From positions 1-38,449 of the IMG/VR virus record IMGVR_UViG_3300044825_002573: a DNA stretch of 38,449 nt, one strand, 5' to 3'. Positions 24,410 to 31,827 of this stretch are shown here, piece after piece. The notes below the pieces were generated by a model. The model was given only the letters and a program-made list of their open reading frames with translations, made no database searches and had not been told where the DNA came from. Origin of the DNA: a virus. A program made the translations under genes and the position numbers. Each line of letters opens with the position of its first letter. The first letter of the stretch is position 1.

Positions 24410-25014
24410 GCATCCCTCGTTCGCCGCAACTCGATCACCTCGGCTCGCGCGACGGGGGCCGGGGCCGCCTTCGCCTTCCCCACGGGCTTGGGCGCCGGTC
24501 GGTGCACCACCGGGCCGAGGTACCGACCCGCCACCGCGATCAGCAGCGCCTCCGCGCGGCCGTCGTGCTTCTCGAGGTGCAGGTCCACGGTTGGGAACCG
24601 GCGGCGCGCCGCGGCCAAGCTCTCCTGCTTGGTCGTGACGCCGGCTGCGCGAGAGGTCCGGCGCCGGGCCGCGGTGGTGGGCATCGTGAGCCCTCGCCAC
24701 TGCTGCGGGGTCATCTCGCGCACCTCGAGCGCGAAGCCGATCGCGATGCCGCGCAGCAGCCCCGCAGCGGCGTGGAGTCGCGCCACCTGGCGAGAGCGGG
24801 CCTGGTCGCCCACCATGAAGTCCGGCACCCGCTCGATGGCCACCAGCGTGTCCGGCGGTGCGCTCAGGAACAGCAGGGCGACCGCGTTGCCGTCGATTTC
24901 GCGGCGCTCGCCGACCATCACGACGGGCATGTCCTCGCACCAGACGACGCGCTCGCTGTCGTCGAGCAGCGCGATGGCGCCCGAGAGGCCAGGGTCGATG
25001 CCGATGGTGTGCAT
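24406..25014 (-). CDS. RuvC-like Holliday junction resolvase (202 aa)
   Basis: An RNase H-fold endonuclease that cuts four-way DNA junctions. The first strand is MHTIGIDPGLSGAIALLDD with catalytic D7. The second acidic site is AIERVPDF (E61). The C-terminal motif is EKHDGRAEALLIAVAGRY with D151 and E155. KQESLAAARRRFPTVDL matches the connecting segment in phage RuvC proteins. The tail is Pro/Lys-rich. Its likely job is to debranch concatemers before packaging, fitting its place between replication and terminase genes. ATG at 25014 shares its A with the upstream stop. Confidence 0.85.
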   Translation of the reverse strand: MHTIGIDPGLSGAIALLDDSERVVWCEDMPVVMVGERREIDGNAVALLFLSAPPDTLVAIERVPDFMVGDQARSRQVARLHAAAGLLRGIAIGFALEVREMTPQQWRGLTMPTTAARRRTSRAAGVTTKQESLAAARRRFPTVDLHLEKHDGRAEALLIAVAGRYLGPVVHRPAPKPVGKAKAAPAPVARAEVIELRRTRDA

Positions 25015-25283
25015 CACGCGTGCGCCTCTGGACCGCGGTGCCCTGGCCACGCCTGGGCCTCCCGGATCGCATCGAGCGCGCGCAGCACCAGCCAGTGAGG
25101 AACCGGGAAGTCCCGCTGGGCGCGGCCTGCGGCGCGCAGCACGTCGATGCGCATCTGCACGTCGTCGTCGGGTCCGGTGAACACCACCGTGGTGGTGGGC
25201 CCGTCGCCGCGAACCTGAAAGCTCCACTCGGCCTGGTCGTTGGCCTCGATGGACTCGTCGATCTCGAGCTCGTGGTCGGTCAT
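25014..25283 (-). CDS. Acidic small phage protein of unknown function (89 aa)
   Basis: GGAGGATCACC-ATG gives a strong start overlapping the replication gene stop (ATGA). The N-terminal half is acidic (HELEIDESIEANDQAEWSFQ), followed by strands TTTVVFTGPDDDVQMRIDVL and a helical end HWLVLRALDAIREAQAWPGH. No cysteine or membrane helix. Sandwiched between replication and resolvase genes, it may be an accessory of DNA metabolism. Family not recognised. Confidence 0.6.
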   Translation of the reverse strand: MTDHELEIDESIEANDQAEWSFQVRGDGPTTTVVFTGPDDDVQMRIDVLRAAGRAQRDFPVPHWLVLRALDAIREAQAWPGHRGPEAHA

Positions 25284-26395
25284 GGTGATCCTCCGGTGAT
25301 GGCGCGCAGCTTCGACCGCACGTCCGGTGGCGGTGGGACCGCGGTGCGCTCTTCGGCGCGCCGCTTCGCCTCTTCGGCCTCGCGGATCTTGTGCTGCGCC
25401 TGGTAGTCGGGTGGCTCGGGCCCGCGGCCTGGGCGCGGTGGTGGCTCGGGCGGCGGTGTCGCTGGCGCCTGCGCTGCGACCAGCGCCTTCCGGATCTTGG
25501 CGAAGTGCAGGCCGAAGTCGGCGAGCGTGCCGACCTGGTACCGCCAGCCCTTGAACCGCAAGCCGTCGCCGTGGTCGTGCATGGCCCACGTCAGGGTCTG
25601 GCGGATCAGGTCGGCGGCGTGCCCCGCCTGCAGCAGCCGCACGACGTGGCCGGCTTGCTCTTCGCGGGCGAGCGACCACGCATCGTCGGTCGCGGTCGCT
25701 GGGTCGGCCGGGTCGACCTTGCGGCGCAGGGGCCGCCAGTCGTCCGCGATGCCGAGCGCGGCCTTGCGGGTCGCGGCGGCCTTGGCGTCGAGGCCCTGGT
25801 CCTCCCCTACGTCCACGTCCCGCGCGCGCGCACGCGCGGTAGTGTGTGCGTGTGAAGGTGCTGGTGGTGGTGGCTGTGAAGATGAAGTTGAAGATGACGC
25901 TGACGCTGGAGAGCCATCGCCAGGCATGCCTCCAGCCATCCCTTCGGGCATAGCCCCAGCTATGCCCGTGCCATTGCCTGTGCCATTGGCCGTGGCATTG
26001 CCTGTGCCATCGTCCGGGCAGTCGTCGGGCATCTGGTGGAGGCCCTGGGCGCGGCCGCGCCACTTCGAGTTGGCCCCCTTCTTCCCCTTCTCGGACGCGA
26101 TCTCCTTCCGCGCCTTGGCGGCGGCCAGCTCGATCAGCAGCCGCTTCTGGGTGACCTCGGTCGCCGTCACCTCGAAGAACTCGGCGATGCCCGACCAGAC
26201 GGTCGGCCAGCGATCGGTCGGGACGTGCGCGAGCGCGGCCAGCCGACGCGGCTCCGTGGGCAGCTTCCCGTCGCGGGTCCAGGCCGCCATGAGGAGCATC
26301 AGGTACGCGCCGTGCTCCTCGGCGCTGAGGTGTCCGGTGTCCCGGAGATAGTCCCCGATGTAGAGGGGCATGTGGATGTCTACGCCGCCCGCCAC
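25280..26395 (-). CDS. DUF1376-type phage replication protein (371 aa)
   Basis: Residues about 8-95 (MPLYIGDYLRDTGHLSAEEH, AYLMLLMAAWTRDGKLPTEP, RLAALAHVPTDRW) are the DUF1376/YdaU domain, which in phages marks replication initiators. GGAGGG before GTG at 26395 decides the start. A low-complexity linker (residues about 115-205) contains a four-residue x-N-x-T repeat, Gly/Met and Ser/Pro runs. The C-terminal part has WSLAREEQAGHVVRLLQAGH and LRFKGWRYQVGTLADFGLHF, a typical distal domain. The linker DNA holds the candidate origin, as in lambda O. It should recruit the host helicase or polymerase, since no phage polymerase is visible. Confidence 0.78.
   Translation of the reverse strand: MAGGVDIHMPLYIGDYLRDTGHLSAEEHGAYLMLLMAAWTRDGKLPTEPRRLAALAHVPTDRWPTVWSGIAEFFEVTATEVTQKRLLIELAAAKARKEIASEKGKKGANSKWRGRAQGLHQMPDDCPDDGTGNATANGTGNGTGIAGAMPEGMAGGMPGDGSPASASSSTSSSQPPPPAPSHAHTTARARARDVDVGEDQGLDAKAAATRKAALGIADDWRPLRRKVDPADPATATDDAWSLAREEQAGHVVRLLQAGHAADLIRQTLTWAMHDHGDGLRFKGWRYQVGTLADFGLHFAKIRKALVAAQAPATPPPEPPPRPGRGPEPPDYQAQHKIREAEEAKRRAEERTAVPPPPDVRSKLRAITGGSP
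25821..25854. repeat. Alternating purine-pyrimidine tract inside the replication gene
   Basis: An 18-nt pure CG/CA alternating stretch (25821-25838) is followed after a short break by GTGTGTGCGTGTG. It encodes Arg-Ala repeats, but such DNA also favours Z-form and easy melting. It lies about 110 bp from the 12-bp tandem repeats, so it may be part of the candidate origin. Confidence 0.45.
25946..25967. repeat. Perfect 9-bp inverted repeat next to iteron-like repeats
   Basis: GGGCATAGC-CCCA-GCTATGCCC forms a hairpin directly beside the four tandem 12-bp units. It is part of the candidate replication origin, though it also encodes the Gly/Ala/Met linker of the replication protein. Confidence 0.55.
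25968..26015. repeat. Four tandem 12-bp iteron-like repeats (candidate replication origin)
   Basis: Units GTGCCATTGCCT, GTGCCATTGGCC, GTGGCATTGCCT and GTGCCATCGTCC lie head to tail with no spacer. They sit within the replication gene, flanked by an inverted repeat and, 70-90 bp away, a lower-GC purine-rich stretch (GAAGATGAAGTTGAAGATGA at 25878-25897). This arrangement of iterons plus a meltable purine-rich tract inside the initiator gene parallels lambda ori in gene O. It could instead be only a repeat-encoded flexible linker. Confidence 0.55.
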
Positions 26396-26396
26396 G

Positions 26397-26666
26397 TCAG
26401 CCCTCCGCTCGATCGATCACCACTACTGACCACCCGTTCCTGGCGGAAAGACACCAGTTCGCAGGCCAAGAAAAACGAAGCGAGCGGCTCGGCCGGTCCT
26501 GCCCCGGCTCGGGCTCTCGGATGCGCTCGTATGCTGCCCCGTGCGCGAACACGGGTCCGGGCACTGCACGCCCGGCGGCTTGTTTCCCGCTGCCCCGAAG
26601 GGCTTGGTCGTCCGGTGCGGTCTCCCCGCTACCACCGCCGGTGCCCATCGCCGGCGGTCGCCGCAT
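26397..26666 (-). CDS. Doubtful small ORF just upstream of the replication gene (89 aa)
   Basis: Runs MRRPPAMGTGGGSGETAPDD to GWSVVVIDRAEG and stops 1 nt before the GTG of the replication gene, which supports coupled translation. It overlaps the end of the preceding doubtful frame in another register. Third-position G/C is only moderate. It may be the -1/+1 continuation of that frame, or unreal. No family recognised. Confidence 0.3.
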   Translation of the reverse strand: MRRPPAMGTGGGSGETAPDDQALRGSGKQAAGRAVPGPVFAHGAAYERIREPEPGQDRPSRSLRFSWPANWCLSARNGWSVVVIDRAEG

Positions 26667-26926
26667 AGCTGGAAGCCTTCGATCGCCACGTCGATCGCCG
26701 TGGCCAGGGATGGCCTCTCTCCGAGTCGCGACTTGCGCGTGTCATCTCGCCACGCCGCGAGCCGCTCGCTTCTGGCACCCCTCGCCGATTTGAACGGCTG
26801 TCCGTCGATCGCGTGCGGACCGAGCGTGATCCCGCTTCGCGCGGGTCGCAGGGGCAGACGGCCGGTTACGCCGGCCAGGCGCCGCGGGATCGGCCCGCGG
26901 GAATCGGTTGGGTGTCCGGTGGTCAC
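26423..26926 (-). CDS. Doubtful reading frame between early genes (167 aa)
   Basis: GTG at 26926 makes a GTGA overlap with the upstream gene, the habit of this operon. The first 95 codons are mostly G/C at the third position and give a plausible protein (RSGITLGPHAIDGQPFKSAR, AAWRDDTRKSRLGERPSLAT, AIDVAIEGFQLCGDRRR). After about 26640 codon use decays and the translation becomes Ser/Pro/Arg-rich (GQHTSASESPSRGRTGRAAR). A second minus frame (26397-26666, 89 aa, ending SARNGWSVVVIDRAEG) ends 1 nt before the replication gene and could be the true 3' part. A frameshifted gene, two short genes or a partly non-coding leader are all possible. Confidence 0.4.
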   Translation of the reverse strand: MTTGHPTDSRGPIPRRLAGVTGRLPLRPARSGITLGPHAIDGQPFKSARGARSERLAAWRDDTRKSRLGERPSLATAIDVAIEGFQLCGDRRRWAPAVVAGRPHRTTKPFGAAGNKPPGVQCPDPCSRTGQHTSASESPSRGRTGRAARFVFLGLRTGVFPPGTGGQ

Positions 26927-27282
26927 GCGGGCCTCGCGACGATCGAGGACACGTCGACCGCGACCTTGCCCGGCGTCCACGAGAGCGGTTCGAGCCTCGC
27001 GCGGATCGTCGCGTTCAACGTGTCGAATGCCTCTTGAAGCCAGTCCGGGACTTCGTCCACGTCGTCGGGGAGCAGGTCATCGTACAGATCGAACGGATCG
27101 ATCTCGTACGCGTAGACCGGGTCGCAGAACACGAGCCGCAGATCTTCGGGGTCCTCACCCTCCAGCGCTTCGAGCAGGTCGGGCGCGGCGAAGTAGATGT
27201 TCTCGGTCACCTCGGAATAGACGGGGGTGCCGTCGTAGGGCCTGCGCTCCCGTCGCGCGTGTCGTTCGTCGGGGGTGGTCAA
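26923..27282 (-). CDS. Highly acidic phage protein (119 aa), TTG start
   Basis: A TTG start at 27282 overlaps the upstream stop as TTGA and is served by GGAAGGGAG, so the rare start is well supported. The middle is very acidic (EALEGEDPEDLRLVFCDPVY, EIDPFDLYDDLLPDDVDEVP), and the end PLSWTPGKVAVDVSSIVARP matches a pattern I associate with small early proteins of temperate phages of Gram-negative bacteria, without a named function. Dense acidity allows a DNA-mimic or anti-restriction role, but this is speculation. Confidence 0.68.
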   Translation of the reverse strand: MTTPDERHARRERRPYDGTPVYSEVTENIYFAAPDLLEALEGEDPEDLRLVFCDPVYAYEIDPFDLYDDLLPDDVDEVPDWLQEAFDTLNATIRARLEPLSWTPGKVAVDVSSIVARPA

Positions 27283-27680
27283 GCCGGCTCGCTCCCTTCC
27301 GCCGACCCCTGCGTCCGGGCCAGCCCATCCGCCGACTTCCACCCGATCCGCAGCCCCGCGCGCGGCGAGTAGATCCCAGCCGCGATGCCCGCCTGCATCC
27401 GCGCGCCGTTGCCCTGGTTCTGCCGCGACGAGCGGCGCGACGCGATCTCCGCGACGGCGCCGTTCCGGCCGCAAGCCTCGGCCACCGCGGCGACGTGCGA
27501 GCGGTACCGGAAGCCGGTGTCCGGGAGCGCGCCGTTGAACAGGAACGCCCCGTCGAGGCGCCGCATGGGGCCGGCCTCGAGCTCGCACGTCGCGAGGTGC
27601 AGGACGTCGAAGAACCACTCCGGCCACATGTCGGCGGTTCGGTGCAGCCGGCGCAGCCGCGGGAACGTGTAGGCGCTCAT
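27279..27680 (-). CDS. Unknown phage protein (133 aa)
   Basis: Start ATG at 27680 and stop at 27279 are both in 4-nt overlaps with neighbours. It reads MSAYTFPRLRRLHRTADMWP then EWFFDVLHLATCELEAGPMR, with aromatic residues spaced as in a folded domain, followed by GFRYRSHVAAVAEACGRNGA (helical) and a basic, poorly ordered tail. No motif recognised. It is expected to be part of the early DNA-metabolism operon. Confidence 0.58.
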   Translation of the reverse strand: MSAYTFPRLRRLHRTADMWPEWFFDVLHLATCELEAGPMRRLDGAFLFNGALPDTGFRYRSHVAAVAEACGRNGAVAEIASRRSSRQNQGNGARMQAGIAAGIYSPRAGLRIGWKSADGLARTQGSAEGSEPA

Positions 27681-27895
27681 CGCGACCCCCGATCGCTGGC
27701 GACGTGCACCGCGGCGCGGGCGGTCACCTCGTTGGCCGCCACGACGCCGAGCTCGGCGGCTCGGTCCGCCAGGTCGTCGAGCGTGGTGACCCGATCGCGC
27801 AGCCGGCGGACGGACTCGCGGCCGGACCACTGCTCGTAGTCGGCGAGCGCCCGGACGTGGGCGGCGTACTCGTCGGCGTAGGTGGTGGTGCTCAT
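27677..27895 (-). CDS. Small helical protein of unknown function (72 aa)
   Basis: MSTTTYADEYAAHVRALADY followed by EQWSGRESVRRLRDRVTTLD and a helical end AAELGVVAANEVTARAAVHV. Both ends lie in ATGA overlaps. It is predicted all-helical with charged faces, perhaps a small coiled-coil binder. No cysteine or membrane segment. Family not recognised. Confidence 0.55.
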   Translation of the reverse strand: MSTTTYADEYAAHVRALADYEQWSGRESVRRLRDRVTTLDDLADRAAELGVVAANEVTARAAVHVASDRGSR

Positions 27896-28209
27896 GCCGC
27901 CACCGCCCTTTCCGCCGCTCGCTCCGCGGCCCGGATCTCCTCGCGGGTGACGCGCGCCACGGGGCGCGTGCGACCTCGACGGTTGACGTAGACCTCGGCC
28001 GATCCGTAGATGCGAGCCGCGAAGTCGGCCGCCATCCGAGCCTCGAGCTCGGTGTCGCGGGTGAGGAAGTCGTCGCCGCAGCCGGGCCAGAAGACGAGAT
28101 AGGTAGCGGGGAAGCGGAACGGAGCTACACTCAGCCCGTCTCCGGAAGTACCGTCTCGGGGCTCGGCGTCCGTCAGGACGTCGAGCCTCTTCTGCTCCTG
28201 GCAGGTCAC
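27892..28209 (-). CDS. Unknown phage protein (105 aa)
   Basis: GTG start at 28209 forms a GTGA overlap with the SbcC stop. The middle ATYLVFWPGCGDDFLTRDTE is folded-looking, followed by the helical AARIYGSAEVYVNRRGRTRP and an Ala/Glu/Arg helix to the end. It is probably co-translated with SbcC and could be an accessory to it. No recognised domain. Confidence 0.55.
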   Translation of the reverse strand: MTCQEQKRLDVLTDAEPRDGTSGDGLSVAPFRFPATYLVFWPGCGDDFLTRDTELEARMAADFAARIYGSAEVYVNRRGRTRPVARVTREEIRAAERAAERAVAA

Positions 28210-30677
28210 CGGACCACCACCCTTCCCGCCTCGATGTGCAGCCGGACGTCCGCCAACTCCTGCAGCTCGGGCGCGTGCGACACGAAGAGCACCCGGTCCG
28301 CACCGGTCAGGTCGGCCGCGCGCCGCAGCATCGCGACGTAGGCGCGGCCGTTGACCGGATCGAGCGCCGCCCCGCTCTCGTCACGCACCAGGGTCGGCCG
28401 GTCGATCCCGGCGCGGCGGCACGCCACCATCGAGAGCGCCAGCGCGATCGCCTCGCCGATCACCACCCGCTCGCCGCCGCTGAACGTCTCGGCAGTCCCC
28501 TCCCTGCCCTTCTCGGTGTCGAGCACCCGGACGTCGCACGACTCGAGCTCGCGGCCATCGGCCCCCGTGCGGGTCGTGTCGATGGCGATGGTGAAGCGGG
28601 GGCCGAACGCCGTGTGCAGCAGGTCATTCGCCATCGCGGTGAGCTCGGGCCCGGCCGCGTCCACCTCGAGCGCCTGGAGCCCGTTCTTCCCGAGGTCGCT
28701 CGCCAGCCGGGTCCAGTCGGCGAGCTCGCCGAAGATCACGTCCCGCTCGGCGTCGAGCGCCGCGATCCGACCCGCGGCCGCGCGCGCGTCCTCGAGCGCC
28801 TTCTCGGCCACCGCGACACCGGCGTGCGCCTCGCGCGCGGTGCGCTCGAACACCTCCACCCGCGCCCGCGCCGCGTCCAGGTCCGGCGCCTTGGGCGCCT
28901 CGCCCGGGTCGGTCGCCGCGGCCTGGTCGCGAAGCTGCCGCGCCTCGGTACCCAGCGCCTCTCCGGCCGCGCGCGCCGCCTCGAGCTGCGGGCGCAGCTC
29001 CTCAAGCCGCGCCTCCGCCTGGGCAAGCGGGTCCGCCAGCTTCAGCGTCGGCGCCAGCGCGGCGCGCTCCTGAACCAGCGTCGGCTTCCGATCGGTGAGC
29101 GCTGCGGCCTCGCGCTCGAGCGCGTCGAGCTCGGCCTGCGCCTCGGTGCGCACCTGCTCGGCCGTGGGGACGGCGCGCTCGGCACTTCCCACCTCGATCC
29201 GAGCGGTTTCGAGGTCCGCCGCGGCGCGCTCCATCTCGCCCGCACGGGACGCCGCCCGCTCGTACTCGGTGACGATGCCGCGCGTGGTTGCGAGCTCGCG
29301 CGTCAGCGCCGCCCGCTGCTCTGTCAGGCGCCGGATCTCGGCGGGCACCTCGGCTGCGGCCTTGACCGCTTGGTCGTCGGCGGCGAGCGTCCGGCCGGCG
29401 ACGAGCGACGCGTTGGCGTCGTCTCGGGCGATTGCCTCGAGCCCGCCCCGGAGCCCCTCGATCCGCCCCTCCGCGGTCGCGAGCGTCTTGCCCCGCGCCG
29501 CCTCCAGCTCGGCCTCGACGTCCGCTACCTCCTGTTCGAGGTTGGCCACCCGACCCTGCGCGCCCGGCAGGTTCGCCACCGCGGCGATCACCGCGCCCCG
29601 GTCGGCGAGCACCTTCTCCAGCCGCCGCACCGCCTCCTGCGCCGCGGCCAGGTCCATGCGCGCCTTGCCCAGGTCTCGGCCCGCCTGTACCAGTCGATCC
29701 CTGGGGGCAGCCTGCCGCGCGCGGATCTCGGCCGCCTGGCCGTCGAGGGCCGCCAGCTCGGCCCCGATCGCGGCGTCACGGGCGACCGCCGCGCGGATCT
29801 CGTCGCCGCGCGCCAGCACCGCCTCGTTGTTCGCGACCCGCTTGCCGAGATCGGTGACCCGGTCGCGCTCGGCCGTGGCCTTCGCTTCGAGTTCCGCCGC
29901 GCGCCGTCGGAGGTCCGCCGCCTCGAGCCGCTTCCGCTCATGTTCCCGGAGCAGCGCGGTGGCGTCGGCCGCCGCGGCCTCGGCATCGGCGAGCGCCAGG
30001 CGAACCCGGCTCAGCTCCTCGTCGGCGCCCGCGGCGGCCTGGCGCCGCATCGCGAGCGTGGTCTCCGCCGCGTCGGGATCCAGCGACCGGCCGCGCTCGT
30101 CGGCCAGCCGCGCCTCCGCCGTCGCCAGTCGCGCCTTCGCCTCCCGCACCCGCTCGCGCGCGCCCTCGGCGAGCCGCTCGAGGTGCTCGATCCCGAGGAT
30201 CCGGAGCAGCACCTTCTTCCGCTCGGTCGGCGACAGGTCGATGAAGCCGCCGCTGCCCTGCGCCGCGAACGTGGACGCGTACAGCACCTCCGGCGCCGGC
30301 AGGTGCGACCGGATCCAGGCGTCGGCGTGAGAGACCTTCGCCGAGTCGAGGACCGGGGCGCCGGCCGCGTCGAGGATGACCGTCTCGCCCTTCCCCGAGA
30401 CCGCGTCCACGAGCTGGCGGATCGTGTAGCGGGCGCCGTTCTCGACGGTGAGCTCCACGAACGCGTCGCGCGCCGTGGCGAGCTTCGCCAGCGTTCCGCG
30501 GGTGGGCGCCTCGCGGAACAGACCCGCGGGGAAGAGCTCGAGCAACGTCGACTTGCCGGCGCCGTTCGAGCCCGTGATCGCGACCACACGCGCGTCGTCG
30601 CCGAGCGCGTCGAGGTCGACCTCCACCTCGAGGGGGAAGGCCGGGAACCCGGCCGCCTTGAGCTTACGCAGCCGCAT
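28206..30677 (-). CDS. sbcC: SbcC/Rad50-like ATPase subunit of a DNA end-processing nuclease (823 aa)
   Basis: Walker A is GSNGAGKST (residues 36-44). FAAQGSGGFIDLSPTERKKV and LLRILGIEHLERLAEGARER (near 130-165) match the Rad50 Q-loop and exit helix. Residues about 165-700 are one long pair of coiled coils rich in Ala/Glu/Arg. The C-terminal lobe has the signature TFSGGERVV (732-740), Walker B RPTLVRDESGAALD (D766/E767, with Arg in place of the usual hydrophobic residue before D) and the SHAPEL switch (H801). The protein has only two cysteines, both in the C-terminal lobe, so the CxxC zinc hook is absent. It overlaps the SbcD gene by 14 nt. Together they should resect or cleave ends and hairpins for phage recombination. 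Confidence 0.93.
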   Translation of the reverse strand: MRLRKLKAAGFPAFPLEVEVDLDALGDDARVVAITGSNGAGKSTLLELFPAGLFREAPTRGTLAKLATARDAFVELTVENGARYTIRQLVDAVSGKGETVILDAAGAPVLDSAKVSHADAWIRSHLPAPEVLYASTFAAQGSGGFIDLSPTERKKVLLRILGIEHLERLAEGARERVREAKARLATAEARLADERGRSLDPDAAETTLAMRRQAAAGADEELSRVRLALADAEAAAADATALLREHERKRLEAADLRRRAAELEAKATAERDRVTDLGKRVANNEAVLARGDEIRAAVARDAAIGAELAALDGQAAEIRARQAAPRDRLVQAGRDLGKARMDLAAAQEAVRRLEKVLADRGAVIAAVANLPGAQGRVANLEQEVADVEAELEAARGKTLATAEGRIEGLRGGLEAIARDDANASLVAGRTLAADDQAVKAAAEVPAEIRRLTEQRAALTRELATTRGIVTEYERAASRAGEMERAAADLETARIEVGSAERAVPTAEQVRTEAQAELDALEREAAALTDRKPTLVQERAALAPTLKLADPLAQAEARLEELRPQLEAARAAGEALGTEARQLRDQAAATDPGEAPKAPDLDAARARVEVFERTAREAHAGVAVAEKALEDARAAAGRIAALDAERDVIFGELADWTRLASDLGKNGLQALEVDAAGPELTAMANDLLHTAFGPRFTIAIDTTRTGADGRELESCDVRVLDTEKGREGTAETFSGGERVVIGEAIALALSMVACRRAGIDRPTLVRDESGAALDPVNGRAYVAMLRRAADLTGADRVLFVSHAPELQELADVRLHIEAGRVVVR

Positions 30678-31824
30678 GGGAGACCTCGCCTTCCAGCGCG
30701 AGCGCGCGACCGATGATCCGGTCACGGTCGGCCTTCTCGGGGAGCTCGCCGCGCGCGGTCCAGTAGGCGGCGAGCTTCTGGTCCAGCGATCCCGCGCTCG
30801 CCACCTCGGGCGCGCGCGCCTTGCTGGTGGGGCGAACCACCTCCTCCACCTTCACGGAGACGGCGCCGCCCATCCGGAAGGCTTCCTCGCGCTGGCGAGC
30901 GCCGGCCGCTGCGGCGTCGCGGTGCTCCGCGTCGACGGTGTACCGGAGCCGCACCTCGGCGCCAGCGAGGTCGTCCCACCTCCACTCGTTCGCGTTGGTG
31001 CAGGCGAGCGCCGCCGTCGCCGGGTTCCACTCGGCGTTCACGAGGAGCATCGGCATCGCGGGTGTGGCGATGCGCCGCCACGCGATCCTGCTGCGGTCGA
31101 TCTCGGCGAGGACGTACCCCTTCTCTTCCGCCTCGCCGAACGCCGTGCGCCGCGGCGAGCCCGGGTAGATCACCGGGGCGTCGTTTACCGACCACTCCTG
31201 CGGCATGTGGATGTGGCCGAGTGCGAAGAGATCGGCGCCGGCCAGCGCCAGGTCCTCAAGCCCGATCTCCATGTCGCAGCCGACGAGCGGTTGGCCGAGC
31301 GACGTCCGCGAGCCCCGAACCATCGCGTGAGCGAGCACGATCCGCGGCCCGTCGTGCTGCGCGAGCGTGGTGCCGAACCCACGGAGTACCGCCTGCAACG
31401 CATCCCGCGCCGTGGCCTCGCTGCCCTCCCGGTCGGTTTCGCCCGTCAGAGCGAGGAGCTGCGCCTTCCGCGGCCAGGCCAGGCACGCGACCATCGCCCC
31501 GCCGACCAGGTAGCAGCGCGCCGCCTCCTCGACGATCACGCTGTGCTTCGTCTTGAGCCGCTCGAGGAACGCAAGATCCCCGAGGGCGTCGTGGTTGCCC
31601 CGCACGATCACGACCGGTGCGACGTCGGCCAGGTCCTCGACCCAGTCCGCGACCGCCTCACGCTCGCGAGCGGTGGAGCGACGTTCGAACACGTCGCCCG
31701 CGTGGAGGATGAGATCGACGCCGCGCTCGGCGAGGTCGCGCGCGATCCAGCGGTGCAGCCGCGCGCACTCCTCGAACCGCGAGCCTTCGTCGAAGTGACT
31801 GTCGGCGATGATGGCGACGCGCAT
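30664..31824 (-). CDS. sbcD: SbcD/Mre11-like nuclease subunit (386 aa)
   Basis: A calcineurin-like metallophosphoesterase with all core motifs: DSHF (D8/H10), AGDVFE (D44), RGNHDA (N77/H78/D79), LAHAMV (H166) and GHIH (H204/H206). The C-terminal half includes YTVDAEHRDAAAAGARQREE and ends LPEKADRDRIIGRALALEGE. Length fits the family. It is directly between the putative annealing protein gene (3 nt upstream) and sbcC, an arrangement like exonuclease-recombinase pairs. It would make or trim 3' ends in the presence of Mn2+. Confidence 0.93.
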   Translation of the reverse strand: MRVAIIADSHFDEGSRFEECARLHRWIARDLAERGVDLILHAGDVFERRSTAREREAVADWVEDLADVAPVVIVRGNHDALGDLAFLERLKTKHSVIVEEAARCYLVGGAMVACLAWPRKAQLLALTGETDREGSEATARDALQAVLRGFGTTLAQHDGPRIVLAHAMVRGSRTSLGQPLVGCDMEIGLEDLALAGADLFALGHIHMPQEWSVNDAPVIYPGSPRRTAFGEAEEKGYVLAEIDRSRIAWRRIATPAMPMLLVNAEWNPATAALACTNANEWRWDDLAGAEVRLRYTVDAEHRDAAAAGARQREEAFRMGGAVSVKVEEVVRPTSKARAPEVASAGSLDQKLAAYWTARGELPEKADRDRIIGRALALEGEVSHAAA

Positions 31825-31827
31825 GGC

